From positions 1-34,519 of the forward strand of contig VBDQ01000029.1 of NCBI GenBank assembly GCA_005889075.1: 34,519 nucleotides of DNA. The letters run 5' to 3'. Both the position numbers and the translations under genes were made by a program. The notes below the pieces were generated by a model that saw only the letters and a list, made by a program, of their open reading frames with translations, searched no databases and had not been told where the DNA came from. This DNA is from Chloroflexota bacterium (GTDB lineage Bacteria > Chloroflexota > Limnocylindria > P2-11E). Shown in pieces: positions 16,677 to 25,348 of this stretch (the first letter of the stretch is position 1; every line of letters starts with the position of its first letter).

Positions 16677-17438
16677 GTGGCGTATGACGGAACCAGATAC
16701 GCCGGATTTCAGATCCAGACCAACGCGCCGACGGTGCAGGCGGAGCTCGAGAAGGCGCTCGGCAGGATCTGCGGCGAACCGCTCCGGATCACCGGTGCCG
16801 GCCGCACCGACGCCGGAGTGCACGCGAGCGGACAGGTCGTCGACTTCCGCACGAAGAGTCCGCTGAACGCAGCGGACCTGGGGCGAGGGGTGAACGCCCT
16901 TCTCCCCGAGGACATCGCGGTCTCGGCGCTCGAGCCGGCGGAGGAGAGCTTCCACGCCCGGTTCTCGGCGACGGGACGGACATACGAATATCGGATCCGC
17001 AACGCGGGAGAGCGCGATCCGCTCGAGCGGCGGCGCGAACACTGGCTCGCACCGACGCTCGATCTTGCGGCGATGGCCGAGGCGAGCGAGGTGCTCGTCG
17101 GGCGGCACGATTTCTCGGCGTTCGCGGCGGGCCCGGGCGGAATCCGCACGATCCGAAAGGCGGCATGGTGCAGGGACGCTGCACTGCTGCGTTTCGAGAT
17201 CAGCGCGGACGCATTCCTCCGCGGCATGGTCCGCGCGATCGTGGGGACGCTGATCTGGGTCGGGCGCGGAAAGATCGACCGGGCGGCGTTCGCCGAGATC
17301 GTCGCGTCGCGCGACCGCGCGCGCGCGGGTCCGAGCGCGCCGGCGAACGGGCTCTGCCTGATCGCCGTCGACTACGCGCTGGGGGGCGCTGCCCCCCAAA
17401 CCCCCGCACCAAGCGAATTGAACGAGGCGGATGAATAG
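16677..17438 (+). CDS. truA: tRNA pseudouridine(38-40) synthase
   Basis: TruA converts uridines 38-40 in the anticodon stem to pseudouridine. The product shows VAYDGTRYAGFQ, the catalytic GAGRTDAGVHASGQV with its Asp, a TGRTYEYRIRN segment, HDFSAF, and AFLRGMVRAIVGTL. The track start at 16470 lies in rplQ. GTG 16677 has a good GGAAGG sequence five bases upstream, giving 253 residues, a normal length, though the four to five residues that usually precede this motif are then lost. A GC palindrome shared with rpsQ encodes the segment LGGAAPQTP near the C-terminus. The order rplQ-truA-rplM-rpsI is common in Gram-positive-type genomes. Confidence 0.94.
   Translation: MAYDGTRYAGFQIQTNAPTVQAELEKALGRICGEPLRITGAGRTDAGVHASGQVVDFRTKSPLNAADLGRGVNALLPEDIAVSALEPAEESFHARFSATGRTYEYRIRNAGERDPLERRREHWLAPTLDLAAMAEASEVLVGRHDFSAFAAGPGGIRTIRKAAWCRDAALLRFEISADAFLRGMVRAIVGTLIWVGRGKIDRAAFAEIVASRDRARAGPSAPANGLCLIAVDYALGGAAPQTPAPSELNEADE
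17380..17405 (+). repeat. GC palindrome, copy 2 (3' end of truA)
   Basis: TGGGGGGC and GCCCCCCA form an 8-bp stem with a GCT loop, followed by AACCCCC. It is identical over 20 bases to copy 1 in rpsQ (6298-6324), again followed after one variable base by CCCCC, and is read in the same frame (LGGAAPQTP). Two same-frame copies near C-termini suggest a dispersed element that has extended or replaced gene ends. Confidence 0.85.
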
Positions 17439-17444
17439 GAGCAG

Positions 17445-17885
17445 ATGAAGACCTACACGACGAAGGCGACGGATATCACGCGCAGCTGGCAGGTCGTCGA
17501 CGCCGATGGCGCGACGCTTGGCCGGCTGGCGACAGAAGTTGCCGCACTCCTGCGCGGGAAGCACAAGGCCACGTTCTCGCCGCATCTCGACACCGGCGAT
17601 CCGGTGATCGTCGTGAACGCGGCGAAGGTGCGCGTGACCGGCAACAAATTACAGGCGAAGCGCTACGTTCGTCACTCCGGGTACCCGGGCGGGCTGCGAT
17701 CGGAGACGCTCGAGGCGTTGCTGTCGCGGCGACCCGAGGAAGTCGTCCGCCGCGCGGTGCGCGGGATGCTTCCGCAAAACCGCCTCGGGGAGCAGATGGC
17801 GCGAAAGCTCCACGTGTATGCCGGCGGCGACCATCCACACGCCGCGCAAAAGCCGCAACCGCGCAAGAGGGAGTCCGCCACATGA
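17445..17885 (+). CDS. rplM: 50S ribosomal protein L13
   Basis: L13 is an early 50S assembly protein. The 146-residue product has [38 protein letters not shown] and [18 protein letters not shown]-type segments, plus [20 protein letters not shown] near the end and HPHAAQKPQ. It starts six bases after truA with GGAGC just before, and its stop overlaps the rpsI start (ATGA). The length is typical. Confidence 0.98.
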   Translation: MKTYTTKATDITRSWQVVDADGATLGRLATEVAALLRGKHKATFSPHLDTGDPVIVVNAAKVRVTGNKLQAKRYVRHSGYPGGLRSETLEALLSRRPEEVVRRAVRGMLPQNRLGEQMARKLHVYAGGDHPHAAQKPQPRKRESAT

Positions 17886-18277
17886 AGGCAGCGCCGTACT
17901 TCCAGGGCACCGGTCGGCGTAAGACGTCTATCGCGCGGGTCCGGCTCGTTCCCGGCGAGGGCGCGGTCGTCGTGAACGGCAAGCCGCTCGATGACTACTT
18001 CGCACGGGATGGCGCCACCGAGCAAGCCCTCCTCCCGTTCTCGGTCACCAATACGGCGCGTCGATTCAACGCGATGATCAAGGTCACCGGCGGCGGTGTG
18101 ACGGGTCAGATCGGAGCCATCGCGCACGGGATCTCACGTGCGCTCCTTCAGGTCGACCGGGAGCACCTGCAAGCGCTCCGGCGCGCCGGGCTCCTCACAC
18201 GCGACCCGCGGGCGAAGGAGCGGAAGAAACCTGGTCTCAAACGCGCTCGGAAGGCGCCGCAGTTCACCAAACGCTAG
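17882..18277 (+). CDS. rpsI: 30S ribosomal protein S9
   Basis: S9 is a 30S head protein whose C-terminal tail touches P-site tRNA. The 131-residue product has [20 protein letters not shown], the middle segment [20 protein letters not shown], and the invariant tail RKAPQFTKR with terminal Lys-Arg. It is coupled to rplM, the universal pairing. It is the last ribosomal gene of the block; 33 bases separate it from a TPR protein, with no clear terminator. Confidence 0.98.
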   Translation: MKAAPYFQGTGRRKTSIARVRLVPGEGAVVVNGKPLDDYFARDGATEQALLPFSVTNTARRFNAMIKVTGGGVTGQIGAIAHGISRALLQVDREHLQALRRAGLLTRDPRAKERKKPGLKRARKAPQFTKR

Positions 18278-18310
18278 CCCTGGGACACGCCGCGAGCGCA
18301 CACTACGGCC

Positions 18311-19492
18311 GTGTCACCGGGTACTAACTACAACTACCAGGTCGCGCTCAACGAGGGCCTCCAGTACTTGAAACAAGGCCGCTTGCGTCAGGCGGAGCAG
18401 AGCTTCAAGTATCTGGTCGATAAGTTCCCCGGAGCCGAGGGCGGTTACCGCGGGCTCGCAAAAGTGCACTTCGAGCAGGAGGACCGCGCGAGCGCGCTGC
18501 GCGTTCTGCGCGACGGCGCGGCAGCCCTCACAAAGTCAGGCGAGCGCCCGCAGGCCATCGGTCTCCTGCGCGAAGCCATCACGCTCGAGCCGCGCGATCT
18601 GGCGACGCACCGCCGGCTCGCCGCCGCGCTCGCGCTCGCCGGCGACACCGATGCCGCGATCGGCGAGTACGCCCGGTTCATCCGCGACCTGCGCGATGCC
18701 GGCAATGCCGAACGGGCGTCGCTCGAGACCGCCTACGCTCTCGGACAGCTCAGGCACATTCCTGGGTCGGCGATGCTGAAAGAGATCGCGAACGGCGAGG
18801 CACCGCCGCCGACTGAAACCACCGAGGAGAGCGAGCCCGAGCCGCCTGCACGCGCGACCGAGACGACCACGCTCCGTCCACAATCTCTGGCAGCCGATCC
18901 GTGGGAGGCCGCGGCGAAGCCGCCGGCGTACGGCGCCGTCGATCCGTGGGCACCACGATCCACCACCTCGGAGCCGACGACCGCAACGACGCGTCCCGCC
19001 GCCGCGCCGACCGCTCCCGCGCCAAAGCCACCGCCGGCCCCGTCCGCGCCGACAACCGTGTGGGCCGAGTCCCCCGCCGAACGGGCCGCGAAAACGCCGG
19101 CCGACGTGTGGTCGACGCCGAGCGCGGCCGCGCCTGCCCCCCAGACGCCGGCCGAGACCACCGCGGCGGCGCAAGCCGATGACGTCGAAGTCGAGGCCGC
19201 CGCCGCCCGCTATCTCGCGACGCGAGATCCGCGTGCCGCGGAGCTCGCCCTCGAGGCCGCGCGACGCTATTTGAAGGACGGTCGCACCGACGCGGCGTCG
19301 GACCTGCTCCTCCAGCTCATCGCCGCCGGTGTCGCGGATCACGATGCGCAGCGGCTGCTCGTCGAGGTCGCGCGTACGCTCGGAAAGCGCGAAGTCGCCC
19401 GTGCGAAGTGCCAGCTCCTCGTGCAGGCCCTGCTGCTCGACGGGCGCAACGACCTTGCCGCGGAGGTCGAGGCGCTGGCGCGGGCCGATTAA
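18311..19492 (+). CDS. TPR-repeat protein with a long Pro/Ala/Thr linker, function unknown
   Basis: I do not recognise a named family. The 393-residue product has no signal peptide or membrane helix. Residues ~5-135 read as tetratricopeptide-like helices (YNYQVALNEGLQYLKQGRLR; AEQSFKYLVDKFPGAEGGYR; AIGLLREAITLEPRDLATHR). Residues ~155-290 are a Pro/Ala/Thr/Glu linker with repeated short DPW/VW elements (DPWEAA, DPWAPR, DVWSTP). Residues ~290-393 return to helical repeats (ARRYLKDGRTDAASDLLLQL). It is probably a cytosolic scaffold. It abuts cdaA with no gap (TAA then GTG), so it is likely co-translated with the c-di-AMP cyclase. Start GTG 18311 is the track start and opens the first TPR; an upstream ribosome-binding site is weak. 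Confidence 0.75.
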   Translation: MSPGTNYNYQVALNEGLQYLKQGRLRQAEQSFKYLVDKFPGAEGGYRGLAKVHFEQEDRASALRVLRDGAAALTKSGERPQAIGLLREAITLEPRDLATHRRLAAALALAGDTDAAIGEYARFIRDLRDAGNAERASLETAYALGQLRHIPGSAMLKEIANGEAPPPTETTEESEPEPPARATETTTLRPQSLAADPWEAAAKPPAYGAVDPWAPRSTTSEPTTATTRPAAAPTAPAPKPPPAPSAPTTVWAESPAERAAKTPADVWSTPSAAAPAPQTPAETTAAAQADDVEVEAAAARYLATRDPRAAELALEAARRYLKDGRTDAASDLLLQLIAAGVADHDAQRLLVEVARTLGKREVARAKCQLLVQALLLDGRNDLAAEVEALARAD

Positions 19493-20326
19493 GTGGACCG
19501 CATCGTCCAGCAGCTCAACGACCTCCTGCACGGGCAGATCTTCAAATGGAACAACGCACTCGACGTCCTGATCGTGGCGATCTTCATCTACTACGTCCTC
19601 GTCCTGATCCGCGGTACCCGGGCGGTCCAGCTGCTCATCGGTGTCCTGGTCCTCGTCCTCATCTACTGGATCGCGACCTATCTCCAGCTGACCCTCACGG
19701 TGCTGCTCCTGCAAGGCCTGTTTGCCGTGGCCGTCGTCGCGCTGGTCGTCGTGTTCCAGCCGGAGCTGCGGCGCGCCCTGGGCCAGCTTGGACAGCTCGG
19801 CCCCCTCAACCGCCTGCTCGCGCCGGGCACCGAGGAGGAGGTGGAGGGCATCGTCGACGAGCTCGTCCGAGCCGCTCTTCTCATCAGTGAGGCGAAGCAC
19901 GGCGCGCTGATCGTGCTCGAGCGCGCGACGGGGCTTCAGGACTACAGCGAGACCGGCGTTCCGGTGAACGGCAAGCTGACCGCGGAGCTCCTCGCCTCGA
20001 TCTTCATGACGCGCTCGCCCCTGCACGACGGAGCGGTGATTGTGAGGGGCAATGAGATCATCGCGGCGGCCTGCCTCCTCCCGCTCGAGGAGACGGCGCA
20101 AGGTGCGGCAGCGCACCGCTACGGGATGCGCCACCGAGCGGCCCTGTCGATCAGCGCGCAGACCGACGCCATCGTCATCGTTGTCTCTGAGGAGACTCAG
20201 TCGATCTCGATCGCGTCGGGCGGCCGCATGATCGGCGCCCTGGACGAGGAGCGGCTGCGCCGCGTGCTGTCGTCGCTGATCCGGAGCCGCATCCAGCCGC
20301 TCCCCTTCCGCAGCAAGGCTTCCTGA
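19493..20326 (+). CDS. cdaA: Membrane diadenylate cyclase CdaA
   Basis: CdaA makes cyclic di-AMP from two ATP at the membrane and so affects potassium/osmotic control and cell-wall homeostasis. The 277-residue product has three hydrophobic segments in residues ~20-85 (ALDVLIVAIFIYYVLVLI; LLIGVLVLVLIYWIATYL; VLLLQGLFAVAVVALVVV), then the DAC domain. The catalytic motif is SPLHDGAVIV (Asp179-Gly-Ala), and the second motif is RYGMRHRAAL (Arg213-His-Arg). It abuts the TPR gene and is followed one base later by cdaR and then glmM, the conserved CdaA-CdaR-GlmM module known from Firmicutes. Confidence 0.96.
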   Translation: MDRIVQQLNDLLHGQIFKWNNALDVLIVAIFIYYVLVLIRGTRAVQLLIGVLVLVLIYWIATYLQLTLTVLLLQGLFAVAVVALVVVFQPELRRALGQLGQLGPLNRLLAPGTEEEVEGIVDELVRAALLISEAKHGALIVLERATGLQDYSETGVPVNGKLTAELLASIFMTRSPLHDGAVIVRGNEIIAAACLLPLEETAQGAAAHRYGMRHRAALSISAQTDAIVIVVSEETQSISIASGGRMIGALDEERLRRVLSSLIRSRIQPLPFRSKAS

Positions 20327-20327
20327 C

Positions 20328-21596
20328 ATGCAGGGCGTGCCCGCGAGGCGTCAGATCATGCCCCGGGGGCGGATCGATCTCCGTCGCGCGTTCGTTTCGG
20401 ACCTGCCCCTCAAGCTCACCGCCGTGCTGGTCGCCATGATCTTCTGGGCCGTCTCGCTCCTGAATCAGGCGCCCGCGGAGGTGACGCAGCCCTTCGCGGG
20501 AAGGATCGCCGTCGAGCGACCGGACGTTCCGACGGGATACGTGCTCGAGGGCTCGCTTGGCGACGTCGGAGTGAGACTCCGCGGTCCGGAGGGCGCCGTC
20601 GGTGGAATCGTCGCGTCGGATCTCCACGCGACACTCGACATCGGGTCGGCCGACCTCCACCGCAGCGATCCGCAGGACGTCACGGTCAACGTCACCGTCG
20701 CGAACCCGAACGTCCACGTCGTGGACGTCTCGCCGTCGGCCGTGAGTGTGCGGATCGAGCCGATCACGACACGGCCCGTCGCCGTGCAAGTCCGTTTCGC
20801 GAACAATCCGCCCGTCGGCAATCAGCCCGGCGATGCGGCGCTCAATCCGAGCGAGGTCCGAGTGAGCGGCGCGACGAGCCAGGTCGCGCGGATCGCCGCC
20901 GTTTACGCGACCGTCCTGTTCGGCGACGCGGCGACCGATCTCGTACAAAGCGTGCAGCCGAGCGCGGTCGATGCCGCGGGAGTGCCGATCGACGGACTGA
21001 CGACGGATCCGGCTGTCGTCCAGGTGACCGTTCCGGTACTGCCGACCGCGACCACCCGCACGGTCCCGGTCGTCTGGAGCATCCGCGGCGCCGTGGCGGC
21101 CGGCTACCAGATCACTCGGATCACGGTCGACCCTCCCGCGGTGACCATTCGCGGCGAGCCCGACGCGATCTCGCCGATCGATCACATCGATACGGGAGCT
21201 GCCGACGTCAGCGGCCTCACCGGGGACAAGTCCTTCAACGTCGCCCTGCTGCTCCCGGCAGGGACCTCGCTCTTTCGCCAGACCGGCTCGACAGTGACGG
21301 TCTCGGTCGCGCCCTACGTGGGCACCCGGCCGTTCCCGCTCGTAGCCGTGACTGCAGTCAATCTCGGTAGCAACCTGCTGGCCGACACCGACCCGCAGAC
21401 CGTCGCGGTGGTGCTCGCTGGGCCGGTGGCGACGCTGCAGGGCCTGGCGCCGGGACAGGTCGTCGCGATCGTCGACGCGTCCGGCCGTGGAGCCAGCAGC
21501 GCACCAGCGGATGTCAGCGTTCGCGTTCCCGCGGGTGTCACGGTACAGACCGTGCAACCGACCCGGGTCACACTCACCATACGAACGAGAAGTTAG
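20328..21596 (+). CDS. cdaR: YbbR-domain protein, CdaA regulator CdaR
   Basis: CdaR proteins are membrane-anchored and modulate CdaA activity. The 422-residue product has a short basic N-terminus, one membrane helix at residues ~25-45 (PLKLTAVLVAMIFWAVSLL), and then an extracytoplasmic part built of repeated beta-rich YbbR units. Signs of repetition include VTVNVTVANPNVHVVDVSPS and ITRITVDPPAVTIRGEPDAI, with a recurrent V.P..V.V.G pattern. I count about four units. It follows cdaA by one base, and its stop overlaps glmM (TAGTG). The ATG at 20328 is preferred to the later ATG at 20358. Confidence 0.9.
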   Translation: MQGVPARRQIMPRGRIDLRRAFVSDLPLKLTAVLVAMIFWAVSLLNQAPAEVTQPFAGRIAVERPDVPTGYVLEGSLGDVGVRLRGPEGAVGGIVASDLHATLDIGSADLHRSDPQDVTVNVTVANPNVHVVDVSPSAVSVRIEPITTRPVAVQVRFANNPPVGNQPGDAALNPSEVRVSGATSQVARIAAVYATVLFGDAATDLVQSVQPSAVDAAGVPIDGLTTDPAVVQVTVPVLPTATTRTVPVVWSIRGAVAAGYQITRITVDPPAVTIRGEPDAISPIDHIDTGAADVSGLTGDKSFNVALLLPAGTSLFRQTGSTVTVSVAPYVGTRPFPLVAVTAVNLGSNLLADTDPQTVAVVLAGPVATLQGLAPGQVVAIVDASGRGASSAPADVSVRVPAGVTVQTVQPTRVTLTIRTRS

Positions 21597-22924
21597 TGGC
21601 CAGGCTGTTCGGTACCGATGGCGTTCGCGGTGTGGCGAATCTCGACCTCACGCCGGAGCTCGCGCTCCGGCTCGGTCGCGCGGCGGGGCACGTCCTCGGG
21701 GGCGGCGGCCACGCGGTCGTCGTCGGCCGGGACACTCGACGAAGCGGGCGGATGCTCGAAAGCGCGCTCGCCGCGGGTCTGTGCTCGGTCGGCATGGAGG
21801 TGCGGCTTGTCGGCCACATCCCGACCCCCGGCCTCGCGTACCTCGCCAAACGAGGTGAGTTCGTCGCGGGGGCGGTCATCAGCGCGTCGCATAACCCGGC
21901 GCCGGACAACGGCATCAAGTTCTTCGACCACCGCGCGCAGAAGCTCGCCGACGTAACGGAGGAAGAGATCGAGCGCCGGATGACCGATGAGGACATGCTT
22001 CCGCGTCCGACCGAGGGCGGGATCGGCCTGGTCGGCGATGCACGTGGCCTGGTGCGGGAGTACGAGGACTTCCTTCTCTCGATGGCCCCGAAGCTGGATG
22101 GCATGCGGATCGCTCTTGATTGCGCGAACGGCTCGACGTACCGCGTCGCGCCCGCCGTGTTCGCACATTCCGGCGCGGAGGTTCTCGCTTTTTTTGACGC
22201 ACCCGACGGCCAGAACATCAACGATGGCTGCGGAGCAACCGCGCCGGGGGCGCTTCAGCGGCTGGTGGTCGATCGAAAAGCCGACGTTGGCTTCGCATTC
22301 GACGGTGACGGCGACCGTGTGATCGTCGTCGACGAAAAGGGCCGAGCGCACAACGGCGACTTCGTTCTCGCGCTCGCGGCGCGGCACTTCGCGCGTCACG
22401 GCCAGCTCGAGCCGAAGATCGTGATCGGCACGGTCATGACCAACGGTGGGCTTGAGTCAATGCTCGCGCGCGAAGGCATCCGTCTCGAGCGGACCCAGGT
22501 CGGGGACCGCTATGTGTGGGAAGCCATGGAGCGCCTCGGGGCACAGTTCGGCGGAGAGTCGTCGGGTCACGTGATCTTTCGCGAGTACGCGACGACCGGC
22601 GACGGCATACTCACCGCGCTCGAGGTCCTCCACCTGATGAAGGCTGAGGGCCGGTCGGTCGCCGAGCTCGCCGACCAGATGCAGTTCTGGCCGCAGGTGA
22701 CCATGAACGTGAAGGCTGCGCGGCGCCGCGAGTGGGAAGCGAACGACGCGTTCGTGGCCGCCTATGAGGGCGCGAAGTCGACGCTCGGCTCGAGCGGCCG
22801 GCTCCTCGTGCGGCCGTCAGGGACCGAGCCTGTGCTGCGGATAACGGTCGAAGCGCAAAGCTCGACGATCGCGTCGAGCACCGCGCAGATGCTCGCTCGC
22901 GTCGCCGAGAAGGAGCTGGTCTAG
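21596..22924 (+). CDS. glmM: Phosphoglucosamine mutase GlmM
   Basis: GlmM converts glucosamine-6-phosphate to glucosamine-1-phosphate for UDP-GlcNAc. The 442-residue product starts VARLFGTDGVRGVANLDLTP, has the active-site serine loop ISASHNPAPDNGIKFF (Ser98), the magnesium loop FDGDGDRVIVVDEKG (around residue 236), the sugar-binding GGESSGHVIF, and the phosphate loop RPSGTEPVLRITVEA. It is the normal length and coupled to cdaR. In other bacteria GlmM binds and inhibits CdaA, which explains the gene order. A seven-T run lies at 22189-22195, but the frame is intact. Confidence 0.98.
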   Translation: MARLFGTDGVRGVANLDLTPELALRLGRAAGHVLGGGGHAVVVGRDTRRSGRMLESALAAGLCSVGMEVRLVGHIPTPGLAYLAKRGEFVAGAVISASHNPAPDNGIKFFDHRAQKLADVTEEEIERRMTDEDMLPRPTEGGIGLVGDARGLVREYEDFLLSMAPKLDGMRIALDCANGSTYRVAPAVFAHSGAEVLAFFDAPDGQNINDGCGATAPGALQRLVVDRKADVGFAFDGDGDRVIVVDEKGRAHNGDFVLALAARHFARHGQLEPKIVIGTVMTNGGLESMLAREGIRLERTQVGDRYVWEAMERLGAQFGGESSGHVIFREYATTGDGILTALEVLHLMKAEGRSVAELADQMQFWPQVTMNVKAARRREWEANDAFVAAYEGAKSTLGSSGRLLVRPSGTEPVLRITVEAQSSTIASSTAQMLARVAEKELV

Positions 22925-22926
22925 CC

Positions 22927-24771
22927 ATGTGCGGCATCGTCGGCTACGTCGGTCCGCGGGAGGCGCTCCCGCTCCTGATGAATGGGCTGCGCCGGCTCGA
23001 GTACCGCGGCTACGACTCGGCGGGCGTCGCGGTGCAGCAGAACGGCGCTCTCGAGGTCATGCGCGCGGAGGGCAAGCTCGACAACCTCGCCACGATCGTC
23101 GCGACCCACCCGACGCAAGGGCACACCGGAATCGGCCACACACGATGGGCTACCCATGGACGGCCCAACGAGCAGAACGCCCATCCGCATGTCGACTGCG
23201 GTGGAGTGACCGCCGTCATCCACAACGGGATCATCGAGAACTTCGAGTCACTGAAAGCGCCGCTCCTCGCGAGGGGACACCGTTTCACGAGCGAGACGGA
23301 CACCGAGGTCGCGGTCCACCTGCTCGAGGAGGAGCTGGAAAAGCGCCAGAGCCTCGAGGATGCGGCCCTCGCCGTCCTGCCACGGCTCGAGGGCGCCGCG
23401 GCGCTCGCGTTCATCTCCGTCCGCGACCCGGGGAAGATCGTGGCCGCGCGGATCTCCAACGCCGGCGGCGTCATCGTGGGGTATGGCAACGGCGAGAATT
23501 TCCTGGCGTCGGATGCGCCTGCTCTTCTCGAGCACACACGCCGCGTGAGCTTCCTCGACCACGGCGAGATCGCGGTCGTGACCCAGGACGCGGTGAGCTT
23601 CCGGAAGCTCACGGGCGAGCGGATCGACAAGAAGATCGAAGAGATCTCGTGGGATCCGATCGCCGCGGCGAAATCCGGATACAAGCACTTTCTCCTGAAG
23701 GAGATCCACGAGCAACCGCGCGCGATCTCGGACACGCTCCTCGGGCGCGTGGAGCGATCGACCGGCCGAGTCGTCTTCGATGACAACGTGAAGATGGACG
23801 ACGCCTTCGTTCGCGCCATCCCGCGGATCAGCTTTGTCGCCTGCGGGACCGCGTCTTACGCGGGCCTCGTCGGCAAGTACCTGATCGAGCGGCTGGCGCG
23901 CATCCCTTGCGATGTCGAGATCGCGAGCGAATACCGCTACCGCGAGCCCGTCGTCTCGCCGGGGCAGCTGGTCGTCTCGGTGACACAGTCAGGCGAGACC
24001 GTAGACACGCTCGCCGCGATGGAAGAGGCGAAGCGTCAGGGCGCGCGGCTGCTCACCTTCGTCAACGTCGTCGGCAGCCAGGCGAGCCGCGTGGCCGACG
24101 ACGTCGTGTATCTCCACGCCGGTCCCGAGATCAGCGTCGCGTCGACGAAAGCTTACGCCGCGATGCTGGTCGATCTGTACCTCTTCGCGATCTACCTCGC
24201 GCAGCGCCGCGGGGTCATCGATCCGGAACGTTCGCGCAAGCTGCTTGCGGAGGCATTCCATCTGCCTACCCTCGTCGACGCCGTCCTGCAGGAGGAGCCG
24301 AAGGTCAAGGCGCTCGCCTATCGCTACTACAGCGCGCACAACTTCCTCTTCCTCGGGCGCGGCGTGAACTACCCGACCGCGCTCGAGGGCGCGCTCAAGC
24401 TCAAGGAGCTCTCGTACATCCACGCCGAAGGCACGGCATCGGGAGAGATGAAGCACGGCACGAACGCGCTCATCAACGAGGAGCTGCCGGTCGTTGCGAT
24501 CGCGCTCCGCGACTCGGTCTACAAGAAGATCCGCTCCAACATGGAGGAAGTGCGCGCACGTGCTGGCGTGCTCATCGCTCTCGCGAACGACGATGACGAT
24601 GAGATCAACGGCAAAGCCGACGACATCATCCGCATTCCGCGAACAGAAGAGCTGCTTTCACCGGTTCTCGCGGTGGTCCCGCTGCAGCTACTCGCTTATC
24701 ACATCGCGGACCGCCGAGGGAACGATGTCGACCAACCGCGCAACTTGGCGAAGGCCGTGACTGTCGAGTGA
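22927..24771 (+). CDS. glmS: Glutamine-fructose-6-phosphate aminotransferase GlmS
   Basis: GlmS makes glucosamine-6-phosphate from fructose-6-phosphate and glutamine, the first step to UDP-GlcNAc. The 614-residue product begins MCGIVGYVG, with Cys2 as the glutaminase nucleophile, then LEYRGYDSAG and GHTRWATHGRP. The two SIS sugar domains follow, with FVACGTASYAG, SVTQSGETVDTLAAM and the C-terminal NVDQPRNLAKAVTVE-like end (DVDQPRNLAKAVTVE). It sits two bases after glmM. I see no glmS-ribozyme upstream: there is no room. Confidence 0.98.
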   Translation: MCGIVGYVGPREALPLLMNGLRRLEYRGYDSAGVAVQQNGALEVMRAEGKLDNLATIVATHPTQGHTGIGHTRWATHGRPNEQNAHPHVDCGGVTAVIHNGIIENFESLKAPLLARGHRFTSETDTEVAVHLLEEELEKRQSLEDAALAVLPRLEGAAALAFISVRDPGKIVAARISNAGGVIVGYGNGENFLASDAPALLEHTRRVSFLDHGEIAVVTQDAVSFRKLTGERIDKKIEEISWDPIAAAKSGYKHFLLKEIHEQPRAISDTLLGRVERSTGRVVFDDNVKMDDAFVRAIPRISFVACGTASYAGLVGKYLIERLARIPCDVEIASEYRYREPVVSPGQLVVSVTQSGETVDTLAAMEEAKRQGARLLTFVNVVGSQASRVADDVVYLHAGPEISVASTKAYAAMLVDLYLFAIYLAQRRGVIDPERSRKLLAEAFHLPTLVDAVLQEEPKVKALAYRYYSAHNFLFLGRGVNYPTALEGALKLKELSYIHAEGTASGEMKHGTNALINEELPVVAIALRDSVYKKIRSNMEEVRARAGVLIALANDDDDEINGKADDIIRIPRTEELLSPVLAVVPLQLLAYHIADRRGNDVDQPRNLAKAVTVE

Positions 24772-24801
24772 CTTTCGCGCTGGCGCGACGGGTCCTGTCC
24801 C

Positions 24802-24903
24802 GGGGTCGGGGGTGCGCCCTCGCCTACCGGCTCGCTCCGCTTCGTTGCACTCCACCGTTCTGCGACGCGGCCGGTCGACGGCTCGTACGCACCCCCCTCC
24901 CCC
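24802..24903 (+). repeat. GC-rich inverted repeat element between glmS and acpS
   Basis: The glmS-acpS gap (24772-24979) has no gene. GGGGTCGGGGGTGCG (24802-24816) is complementary to 24889-24903 (CGCACCCCCCTCCCC) at 13 of 15 positions, including a perfect 9-bp end. Nested ACCGGC (24826-24831) and GCCGGT (24870-24875) can pair inside. Phrases such as GGCTCGCTCCGCTTCG recur in altered form (GTCGCTCCGCTCGCTGCG) just downstream. No T-run follows, so it is not a plain terminator. It may be a miniature dispersed repeat or an RNA structure. Confidence 0.55.
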
Positions 24904-24979
24904 GTGCCACCCGTCGCTCCGCTCGCTGCGCCGCCACTCAGCGTTCGCCCCTCGCCGATGCTCTGCGGTTGGTCCTTGT

Positions 24980-25348
24980 GTGAGCTCCGAAGTGGGCATC
25001 GACATCATCGAGACCGCACGCATCCGCAACGTGCTCGAGAAGCACCCGCGACGCTTTCTCGATCGCGTGTATACGGAGTGGGAGCAGATGTACTGCCGGA
25101 CGAACATCCTGCATCTCTCGGGTCGCTGGGCGGCGAAGGAAGCCGTGTCGAAAGTGCTCGGCCTCGGGGTGCGCGGCGTCGGCTGGAAAGAGATCGAGAT
25201 CCGGCGAACGCGAGCCGGTCAGCCGATCGTGGAATTGCATGGCCGCGCCGAGGCTCGTCGTGAAGCGCTCGGTCTCAGGCGACCGCTCTCGGTGTCGATT
25301 TCGCACATCCGCGACCTCGCGGTCGCCGTCGCCGTCGGGCTGCGCTAA
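24980..25348 (+). CDS. acpS: Holo-[acyl-carrier-protein] synthase
   Basis: AcpS attaches 4'-phosphopantetheine to acyl carrier protein. From GTG 24980 the product has 122 residues: SSEVGIDIIETARIRNVLEK with the metal-binding Asp, SGRWAAKEAVSKVLGLGVRG with the conserved Glu-Lys, and the ending SISHIRDLAVAVAVG. The track's 56 extra N-terminal residues come from the intergenic repeat region and have no family similarity. GTG 24992 is a close alternative. The TAA at 25346 is in frame with the next gene, and acpS followed by a YjeF/Nnr-type gene is a common pairing. Confidence 0.93.
   Translation: MSSEVGIDIIETARIRNVLEKHPRRFLDRVYTEWEQMYCRTNILHLSGRWAAKEAVSKVLGLGVRGVGWKEIEIRRTRAGQPIVELHGRAEARREALGLRRPLSVSISHIRDLAVAVAVGLR

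Noticed and set aside
18284-18315. GACACG/CGTGTC inverted repeat before the TPR gene
   Set aside because: Only 6 bp with a 20-base loop in GC-rich DNA; it is likely by chance and has no T-run to act as a terminator after rpsI.
22189-22195. Seven-T run in glmM as a possible programmed frameshift site
   Set aside because: The glmM frame is intact through all catalytic motifs, and no alternative product or downstream stimulator is evident.
22700-22926. glmS ribozyme upstream of glmS
   Set aside because: There are only two bases between glmM and glmS, and the sequence before is conserved GlmM coding.
24772-24979. N-terminal extension of AcpS through the intergenic block (track ORF 24812-25348)
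   Set aside because: The 56 extra residues are low-complexity translation of a structured repeat-like region. AcpS similarity starts only at VSSEVGIDII.
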